A stretch of DNA of 64,000 nucleotides from Gilliamella sp. App6-5. GTDB taxonomy: Bacteria > Pseudomonadota > Gammaproteobacteria > Enterobacterales > Orbaceae. This document shows positions 57,741 to 64,000 of this stretch, one piece after another. The stretch spans positions 1 to 64,000 of the forward strand of contig NZ_LZGT01000101.1 of assembly GCF_001690525.1 (NCBI RefSeq), in the 5' to 3' direction. A program made the position numbers and the translations under genes. How positions within the stretch are numbered: position 1 is the stretch's first letter; each line of letters starts with the position of its first letter. Under the pieces are notes generated by a model. The model was not told the origin of the DNA. It did not search any database and saw only the letters and a list, made by a program, of their open reading frames with translations.

Positions 57741-60700
57741 ATGACAACAAATTCTGTTAGAATAAAAAAAATTAAAAACCTGAAACGGATATATAAATGG
57801 AAAAAGCGAAGCGTTGCCATTTTATCTGTTTTCGTCTTTCTAATTGCCTTTATTATTCTATTTATATACACAAGTATAGGGGTTAGACTAACCACTTATG
57901 TTTTAAATAAATTTTTACCTGAGCTAAAGATAACACAAGTTGAGGGAACCTTCCATAATCTGCATATTCAAGGTCTTTCGCTAGAATTACCAGGTGTTAA
58001 TGTTCAAGTCAATGATGCTTCTCTTTCACTTGCTGGGTTTTGTTTATTAAAAACCGAAATCTGTATCAATCAATTTAATGCCAATGGTGTAAATGTTTCA
58101 ATTAATACCGAACAAATAGATAGTTCACCTAGCGAAGAGCCCAGCACAGAAATACGTTTTGAGCTCAAAACGCCGTTACCTATAGATCTTAAAAATACCC
58201 ACCTAACTAATATAAAAGTCACCGTTGATGATATGCAATTTGATATGTCAGACTTTACTGGTAAAGCAACGTGGGTTAATAATCAAATTTATGTTTATCC
58301 GGCTGTAGCAACAGATTTAAGCGCTATTTTTGCGAATAATAAAATAACCAATGTACCCGTAAAAGCAACAGTCGAAGATATCTCGCTTAATGAAAAAATC
58401 AGCCAACTTTTTAATCAACCACTGATTGACTCATTACCTCAAGTTAATATTCCATTAAATATTAATGTGACAAGTTTAACCGGTAATAACTGGTTATTAC
58501 ATATAGGTGGGCAAGATTATCGATTCAATAACGTTGTAATTCAAACTAATATCGTTAATAGTCGTATCATTGTAAAACAAGTCGATACAGATGCTACCAC
58601 CCCTTACGCAAGCGGACATGCTTCGGTTTCGGGCGAAATCACATTACATGACGATTGGCCAGTACTAGCATTAGTGAAAGCAAATACCGAACACAACCAA
58701 TTTGATGCACAGTTTTCAGGAAAATTGCTGGGTGAGTTGTTAGCCAATACAACCATGAACGGTTCAAATCAAATGAAACTAAGTGGACACATCAATTTTA
58801 TTGAAAAATGCCTACCTATCATGACCCAACTCGAAGGTAAGCATATCCAATGGCCACTTGAAGGACAAGCGCAATATGAATTAAATGATTTTGATGCATC
58901 AATAAATGGTAACGTGCAGCAGTATCAAATGTCAGCTAAAGGTTATATAAAAGGAGAAGAATTAGCCAACACTATGTTTGATATTGCCGGTACAGGCACC
59001 AATCAAGGTGCAATGATCGACCATGGCATAATTAAATTACCTCAAGGTGAAATTAATATAGCAGGAACTGCAAATTGGCAACAAGCCCTGCAATGGGATA
59101 CCGACATAAAACTCAATAACGTTGATATCACCAAAGAATTGCCAAATTATCCAATTCGATTAAACGGCCAATTGAAAACAACCGGCTCGCTAGAGGGAGA
59201 CAAATGGGCGTTTAATTTGTCCGATTTACAATTAAAAGGTAATATCAAACATGCCGATTTTTCGACATCAGGTAATCTATCTGTTAACTCTGAAAATAGA
59301 GCCACTGCAAATGATTTTACGATTAAATGGGGGAAAAATCAGCTCAATTTAAATGGCTCAAGTGAAAGAGGCAGCTTACTTGCGAAGTTAAATTTCGAAT
59401 CGCTATCGTTATTGATTGAGGGCATGCAAGGATCTATTGCGGGTAATATTAAACTCAATGGTGCTGCTAGCAATGCCACTATTGATACCAATTTGTCGGT
59501 TAACTCACTTTCTTTTGACACGATCAAAGTTGCTAAAGCCAATCTCGTTGGCAAAGTTGAATATAAAAATCAAGTCAGTGGTAACATCAAACTAACCGGT
59601 CAATCAATAGAATTGCCAAGCCAAACCATCAAAAAAGCAACTATTGATCTGTATGGTAGTGAAAGCCAGCATACTTTAACAGTTAATATTGATGGTGAAC
59701 CAGTATCATTAAAAACTTCGTTAACAGGACAGCTTGATAAAGCACGCACAAAATGGCACGGGACCATCCCTCACGCCCTACTCAATTTAGGCAATAACAA
59801 TAATTGGCAACTCGCTAAATCTGTAGACTTAGCTTATGATGTGAATAATCAAATCCCAGCCATTAATGCTCACTGTTGGGTAAATGGTAATTCAAATATA
59901 TGCTTGGATAAACAACTATCGTTAGCTAAAAATACCAATACCAGTATCACACTAAAAGAGATCAATCTATCTAAACTACCAATATCAAACGATGCTGAAA
60001 CCAAACTTGCTGGTAATGTAAATGGTAAAGTCATCATCCAATTTAAAAATGACACTGAAATACCATCAATAAAAGCGAATATAACCAGCCATGATGTTTA
60101 TATTCAACAAATGGTGACCTCGCAGTCGTTGCCACTGCCTTTCGATCTTTTTAAGATTGATGCAGAATTTAATGAGCAACAAGCTAAATTAGATTGGATT
60201 TTTGGCCTAAATAAACTAGGAAAAATTAGCGGGAATATCGTTATAACAGATCCAATCAATCAAAAAGCATTAAGTGGCCAATTAAATATCGATCATTTGG
60301 CGTTAGCAATTATTAATCCGTTGTTAGATAGCAAAGATTACGCCAAAGGAGCCATTAATGGTAAGGTTAAATTTTCTGGATCACTCAATGACCCGTTGCT
60401 TACAGGTAATATTAACTTACAAAATAGTGAAATAAAATCAAGCCAATTACCGATTGATGTTAAATCAGCTAAATTTGATATCAATTTCATGGGTAAATCA
60501 TCTACTTTAAAAGGTATTTTAGCTACACAAGCTGGCAATGTTAATATTAATGGTAATGCCAGCTGGAACACTTTTGATAAATGGCAAGCCTCGTTAACGG
60601 TTAATGGCGCTGCCATGGAAGTGTCTGTGCCACCAATGATTGCTATGACCATCGTTCCCGATATTAAAATCAGTGCAACACCAGATGAACTAGCATTATT

Positions 60701-61544
60701 AGGTAAAGTGAGCATTCCAAAAGGTAAAATAACGGTTGAATCACTTCCATCATCGAGTATTGATGTATCGCCAGATGAAGTAATGCTCGATATAAATCGA
60801 AAAGAAATTAATCCACAAAAATTTGGTATGAAAATCTTTAGCCATCTTGAAATTGCTATTGGTGATCAAGTTATGGTCGATGCTTTTGGATTAAAAGCCT
60901 CACTTAAAGGTAACTTGATTGCGGCACAAACCAATAAGGGGCTTGATCTGCATGGCGAGGTTTTGATTCCAACAGGCCGATTCCATGCTTATGGACAGGA
61001 TTTGGTTATCCACAAAGGCATAATTACATTTTCAGGCTCGACAGATCAAGCCATGCTTGACATTGAAGCAATCCGTAATCCTGAATCTATGGATAATAGT
61101 AATATCATGGCGGGAATTCGGATTACGGGATCCTCGGAATCTCCTAAAATTGAAGTGTTTTCAGATCCGGCCATGTCACAGCAAGAAGCCCTTTCCTACT
61201 TAATTCGGGGTCAAGGACTTGATAGTGCGGAACAAAGTGACAGTGACATGATGACCGCATTACTCGTTGGTATTGGCACAGCAAAAACCGGTAAATATAT
61301 TGGCGATATCGGTAATGCATTTGGTATCAAAAATCTAACACTTGATACGCAAGGTGCAGGTAATAACTCTAAAGTTGTGGTGAGTGGTTACATATTACCT
61401 AACTTACAACTCAAGTATGGCGTAGGCATATTTGATTCACTGGCCACTTTTACTTTGCGTTACCGCCTAATGCCTAGTCTCTATTTAGATGCTACATCAA
61501 GCTTAGCACAAACATTAGATCTGATTTATCAATTTGATTTTTAA
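57741..61544 (+). CDS. tamB: Translocation and assembly module subunit TamB
   Basis: TamB is anchored in the inner membrane and spans the periplasm, working with TamA and in phospholipid transport. The 1,267-residue protein (E. coli 1,259) has an N-terminal membrane segment (about 28-50, VAILSVFVFLIAFIILFIYT), a long beta-taco body of short repeated strands, and the C-terminal DUF490/TamB domain (about 930-1267) with GLDLHGEVLIPTGRFHAYGQDLVI, SDPAMSQQEALSYLIRG and the last segment LRYRLMPSLYLDATSS. The ATG lies one base after the tamA stop codon, so they are coupled. Confidence 0.95.
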   Translation: MTTNSVRIKKIKNLKRIYKWKKRSVAILSVFVFLIAFIILFIYTSIGVRLTTYVLNKFLPELKITQVEGTFHNLHIQGLSLELPGVNVQVNDASLSLAGFCLLKTEICINQFNANGVNVSINTEQIDSSPSEEPSTEIRFELKTPLPIDLKNTHLTNIKVTVDDMQFDMSDFTGKATWVNNQIYVYPAVATDLSAIFANNKITNVPVKATVEDISLNEKISQLFNQPLIDSLPQVNIPLNINVTSLTGNNWLLHIGGQDYRFNNVVIQTNIVNSRIIVKQVDTDATTPYASGHASVSGEITLHDDWPVLALVKANTEHNQFDAQFSGKLLGELLANTTMNGSNQMKLSGHINFIEKCLPIMTQLEGKHIQWPLEGQAQYELNDFDASINGNVQQYQMSAKGYIKGEELANTMFDIAGTGTNQGAMIDHGIIKLPQGEINIAGTANWQQALQWDTDIKLNNVDITKELPNYPIRLNGQLKTTGSLEGDKWAFNLSDLQLKGNIKHADFSTSGNLSVNSENRATANDFTIKWGKNQLNLNGSSERGSLLAKLNFESLSLLIEGMQGSIAGNIKLNGAASNATIDTNLSVNSLSFDTIKVAKANLVGKVEYKNQVSGNIKLTGQSIELPSQTIKKATIDLYGSESQHTLTVNIDGEPVSLKTSLTGQLDKARTKWHGTIPHALLNLGNNNNWQLAKSVDLAYDVNNQIPAINAHCWVNGNSNICLDKQLSLAKNTNTSITLKEINLSKLPISNDAETKLAGNVNGKVIIQFKNDTEIPSIKANITSHDVYIQQMVTSQSLPLPFDLFKIDAEFNEQQAKLDWIFGLNKLGKISGNIVITDPINQKALSGQLNIDHLALAIINPLLDSKDYAKGAINGKVKFSGSLNDPLLTGNINLQNSEIKSSQLPIDVKSAKFDINFMGKSSTLKGILATQAGNVNINGNASWNTFDKWQASLTVNGAAMEVSVPPMIAMTIVPDIKISATPDELALLGKVSIPKGKITVESLPSSSIDVSPDEVMLDINRKEINPQKFGMKIFSHLEIAIGDQVMVDAFGLKASLKGNLIAAQTNKGLDLHGEVLIPTGRFHAYGQDLVIHKGIITFSGSTDQAMLDIEAIRNPESMDNSNIMAGIRITGSSESPKIEVFSDPAMSQQEALSYLIRGQGLDSAEQSDSDMMTALLVGIGTAKTGKYIGDIGNAFGIKNLTLDTQGAGNNSKVVVSGYILPNLQLKYGVGIFDSLATFTLRYRLMPSLYLDATSSLAQTLDLIYQFDF

Positions 61545-61570
61545 ACCAAATAAAACTTATCCATCGTTTT

Positions 61571-61595
61571 ACCTTGCCAATTACCTTGGCAAGGT
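61571..61595. terminator. Inverted repeat between tamB and the mnmC-like gene
   Basis: ACCTTGCCA, 7-base loop, TGGCAAGGT: a perfect 9-bp stem between the convergent genes, touching the last base of the minus-strand gene. T-runs are weak on both sides (ACATCTTT and none), so function as a terminator is only likely. Confidence 0.5.
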
Positions 61596-62308
61596 TACAC
61601 ATCTTTATACCCAATTAACATTTCGCGTTTTACCCCAAATCCTTTGCGTTTGTGCACTTTGAATCCAGCATTCAGCAAATTTCGTCGCACAAATCCAGCC
61701 GCAGTAAACGTGGCAAAAGAACCATTTGTTGCCGTCAGTGCATAACAATCTTTAAATAATGGTTCTGACCACATATCAGGATTTTTAGCTGGAGAAAATC
61801 CATCAAAAAACCAAGCATCAATCAATACATTTTGCTTCGCTAAAAAATCAGAAAAATGGCGAATATCATCATAACATATTGTTAAACTAGCGTTTTCAAA
61901 CCGGCAATTAGAATCAATCAAACTAGCCTGAAGTTGTTTTGCTAACGAAAATAACATTTCATTTTTACAAATCACATTATCATGCACCTTTATAAGTTCA
62001 TCTAATGATAATGGATACTTTTCGACACTGAAAAAAGCAAGATGTTTAAGTATATGGTGCGGATGCTGACTTCTAAAATTTAAAAACGTTTGCCATAAAA
62101 TCAAAAAACTTAGTCCCGAACCAAAACCTGTTTCGCCAACAATAAATGTATTTTGCTTATGCTCTAAAAAACGCTGAGTTAAATCGTTACCTTCAATAAA
62201 TACGTACCTTGTTTCGTCAATAGCGCCTTCGGTATTAAAATACACATCATCAAAATGAACAGAAACAGGCATCTGATTTTCATTCCAAATAATCGTCGAT
62301 TTATGCAT
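61595..62308 (-). CDS. mnmD: tRNA 5-methylaminomethyl-2-thiouridine methyltransferase MnmD (N-terminal half of MnmC only)
   Basis: In E. coli, MnmC is a 668-residue fusion: MnmD methylates nm5s2U in tRNA wobble positions, and the C-terminal flavin domain removes the carboxymethyl group. Here only about 237 residues are encoded, with VGETGFGSGLSFLILW (SAM-binding motif), FFSVEKYPLS, WFFDGFSPAKNPDMWSE and FTAAGFVRRNLLNAGF, all from the methyltransferase domain. The frame ends cleanly at KKGFGVKREMLIGYKDV and no flavin-domain remnant follows. Stand-alone MnmD proteins are known in other bacteria. The start was set at ATG 62308 behind AAAGGG. Confidence 0.88.
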   Translation of the reverse strand: MHKSTIIWNENQMPVSVHFDDVYFNTEGAIDETRYVFIEGNDLTQRFLEHKQNTFIVGETGFGSGLSFLILWQTFLNFRSQHPHHILKHLAFFSVEKYPLSLDELIKVHDNVICKNEMLFSLAKQLQASLIDSNCRFENASLTICYDDIRHFSDFLAKQNVLIDAWFFDGFSPAKNPDMWSEPLFKDCYALTATNGSFATFTAAGFVRRNLLNAGFKVHKRKGFGVKREMLIGYKDV

Positions 62309-62396
62309 AAATTTCCCTTTAACAACAGTATTTAACAAACTGTATATTAGTTTAGATTATGTATATAATACGTGAAGTTAACTTATGAGGTAAATT

Positions 62397-63128
62397 ATGG
62401 TATTTCTCTTTCGCTTAATTAGTGTTGTTATTATTGGTATTGTCATTTGCGTGTTAGGCACTCTATTTTGCTTATTCAATCCAAGAAATCCTAAAAATGT
62501 GGCAAGATTTGCACATTTATTTAGTTTTTTCTTTAAACCAATATTCGGTGTGAAAGTTGATACTCGCCTCTCCCCTGATATTAGAAAAATGGGTAGCTGC
62601 GTCTATATTGCCAATCATCAAGATAACTATGATGTCGTTGTAGCAGGTGATGTGGTACAGCCTAAAACTGTCACAGTCGGTAAAAAAAGTCTGGCTTGGA
62701 TTCCATTTTTTGGGCAACTTTATTACCTTACCGGCAATATTCTTATTGATCGTAATAATAAATCAAAAGCTCGCGATACAATTGAACAAGTTGTCAATGA
62801 AATCAAAAAACGTGGCATATCTATTTGGATGTTTCCAGAAGGTACTCGTAGCCGTGGACGTGGATTGTTACCGTTTAAAACAGGCGCATTTAAAGCCGCA
62901 ATTGCAGCTGGTGTACCCATTGTGCCAATTTGTGTATCGCAAACCAATGATATCAAGCTTAATCGTCTAAATAATGGGTATGTTATTATTGAAATGCTAG
63001 ATCCTATCGAAACAAAAGATCTGGGCAAAGAAGATGCCAGAGCCTTAATGGAACATTGCTATAGCCAGATGGCAGCTAAAATAGCACAAATAAATGATGA
63101 AGCAAAACAGTTAAACAATCAAAAATAA
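62397..63128 (+). CDS. plsC: 1-acyl-sn-glycerol-3-phosphate acyltransferase
   Basis: PlsC makes phosphatidic acid by acylating lysophosphatidic acid at the inner membrane. The 243-residue protein (E. coli 245) has an N-terminal membrane segment (about 4-26), the acyltransferase motif HQDNYD (His-x4-Asp), the substrate site FPEGTRSRGRGLLPFKTGAF and VPIVPICVS. ATG 62397 has TGAGGT upstream. cmoM starts 3 bases after the stop codon, so both share a transcript. Confidence 0.95.
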   Translation: MVFLFRLISVVIIGIVICVLGTLFCLFNPRNPKNVARFAHLFSFFFKPIFGVKVDTRLSPDIRKMGSCVYIANHQDNYDVVVAGDVVQPKTVTVGKKSLAWIPFFGQLYYLTGNILIDRNNKSKARDTIEQVVNEIKKRGISIWMFPEGTRSRGRGLLPFKTGAFKAAIAAGVPIVPICVSQTNDIKLNRLNNGYVIIEMLDPIETKDLGKEDARALMEHCYSQMAAKIAQINDEAKQLNNQK

Positions 63129-63131
63129 CTC

Positions 63132-63911
63132 ATGAATAAACAAGATCGTAATTTTGATGACATCAGCAATAAATTTGCACAAAATATTTATGGCACAACC
63201 AAAGGCAAAATTCGCGAAGCGGTAATATGGAAAGAACTAGAAAAAATTTTATCAACTTATCCAACCAATAAGCCACTAACCATACTTGATGCCGGCGGTG
63301 GGCAAGGCCAAATCGCCTGCAGACTTGCCAAGCTTGGACATCAAGTAACACTCTGTGATATTTCTGAACAAATGCTGGCAGTGGCAAAACAAAAAGCTCA
63401 AGCAGAAAAGGTAAATATAAATTGTCTTTGCTGCCCTATTCAACAGCTTGATAACTTAATTAGCCAACAGTTTGATTTAGTCATTTGTCATGCAGTTTTA
63501 GAATGGATAGCTGAGCCAATTGAATTAATAACATCATTAAAAAAACATCTAAACCCCGAGGGTTATTTATCGTTAATGTTTTATAACTATCATGCGCTTT
63601 TATTTAAAACCGTTACATTAGGCAATTTTGGTTACACGCAATCGGGTTTAGCTAAACGCAAAAAAAAGACACTTTCTCCTGATTTTCCAAGAGTTCCAAC
63701 AGACGTATATCACTGGCTTACACAGCTAGATTTTACTATCTTACAAAAAACAGGGATTCGCATTTTTCATGATTATCTTACCAATAACTCCAAAGCCGAA
63801 ACTCACTTTGAGCAGTTATTAGAACTTGAACAAAAGTATTGCCAAATTGAACCTTATCTTAATTTAGCAAGATATATATTAGTTACCGCAAAAAATAAAA
63901 TAAACTCATAA
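63132..63911 (+). CDS. cmoM: tRNA 5-carboxymethoxyuridine methyltransferase CmoM
   Basis: CmoM (SmtA) methylates cmo5U in certain tRNAs to the ester form. The 259-residue protein (E. coli 261) begins with RNFDDISNKFAQNIYGTTKGKIREAVIW, typical of the family, then the SAM-binding motif ILDAGGGQGQIACRLAKLGHQV and the VICHAVLEWIAEP segment. It lies directly after plsC. The last 89 bases of the window after it hold no recognisable feature. Confidence 0.93.
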   Translation: MNKQDRNFDDISNKFAQNIYGTTKGKIREAVIWKELEKILSTYPTNKPLTILDAGGGQGQIACRLAKLGHQVTLCDISEQMLAVAKQKAQAEKVNINCLCCPIQQLDNLISQQFDLVICHAVLEWIAEPIELITSLKKHLNPEGYLSLMFYNYHALLFKTVTLGNFGYTQSGLAKRKKKTLSPDFPRVPTDVYHWLTQLDFTILQKTGIRIFHDYLTNNSKAETHFEQLLELEQKYCQIEPYLNLARYILVTAKNKINS

Positions 63912-64000
63912 ATAAACCCGTACTCACCATGCATTTTTAAATGATTACTCGAAAATTTTGTCATAAATCGGTATGATAAGCAGATTAATTTTATTGGTTA

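Overview
The window looks like chromosome from an AT-rich gammaproteobacterium, most likely a member of the Orbaceae such as Gilliamella or a close relative. This is an inference from gene content: enterobacterial-type housekeeping blocks (rpsF-priB-rpsR-rplI, hinT-lpoB-nagZ-tyrR, yoaA-tsaB, bamE, tamA-tamB, plsC-cmoM) sit in a low-GC background beside a beta-glucoside PTS operon and a heptose-based LPS core cluster. Species cannot be proved from the sequence alone. I saw no rRNA or tRNA gene, CRISPR array, prophage or replication origin.

Layout. 1-1,250 is accessory debris: the end of an unknown gene, seven abutting hairpins, and a fragment resembling VirB10 of type IV secretion. 1,251-6,783 is a 5-oxoproline (pyroglutamate) module: an NRAMP-type transporter, PxpA, a fused PxpB-PxpC, and a biotin carboxylase/biotin carrier fusion. 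6,917-11,546 is an uncharacterised overlapping pair, a SWIM zinc-finger protein and a 1,096-residue protein. Then come sstT, two near-identical DUF3829 lipoprotein genes bracketing an acuI/yhdH-type reductase and each next to a decayed IS481-type element, and chaB. 18,783-24,937 is a lactose/cellobiose-type PTS operon with a 6-phospho-beta-glucosidase and its own PRD regulator. A secreted gamma-glutamyltransferase and the ribosomal rpsF operon follow.

29,247-32,497 carries hinT, lpoB, nagZ and tyrR. 32,548-46,798 is an LPS core cluster: two GT9 glycosyltransferases, a twin pair of GT9-like proteins with a conserved four-cysteine C-terminal finger, hldE, two tandem msbA-type exporters, a GT8 glycosyltransferase, a WaaZ-like Kdo transferase and hldD. 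HldE and HldD make ADP-heptose, the glycosyltransferases use it or decorate the core, and the MsbA proteins flip the lipid A-core. 47,164-64,000 is mainly conserved housekeeping (yoaA, tsaB, bamE, fklB, an MFS transporter, dapB, tadA, hpt, tamA, tamB, a MnmD-only MnmC, plsC, cmoM), interrupted by one inactivated IS1182-type element.

No single stretch is plainly a new defence or secretion system. The items most worth a second look are the SWIM/large-protein pair, the hairpin train with the VirB10 scrap, the four-cysteine GT9 twins, the tandem msbA pair, the duplicated inner-membrane-type lipoproteins, and a nine-G tract early in the 6-phospho-beta-glucosidase gene.
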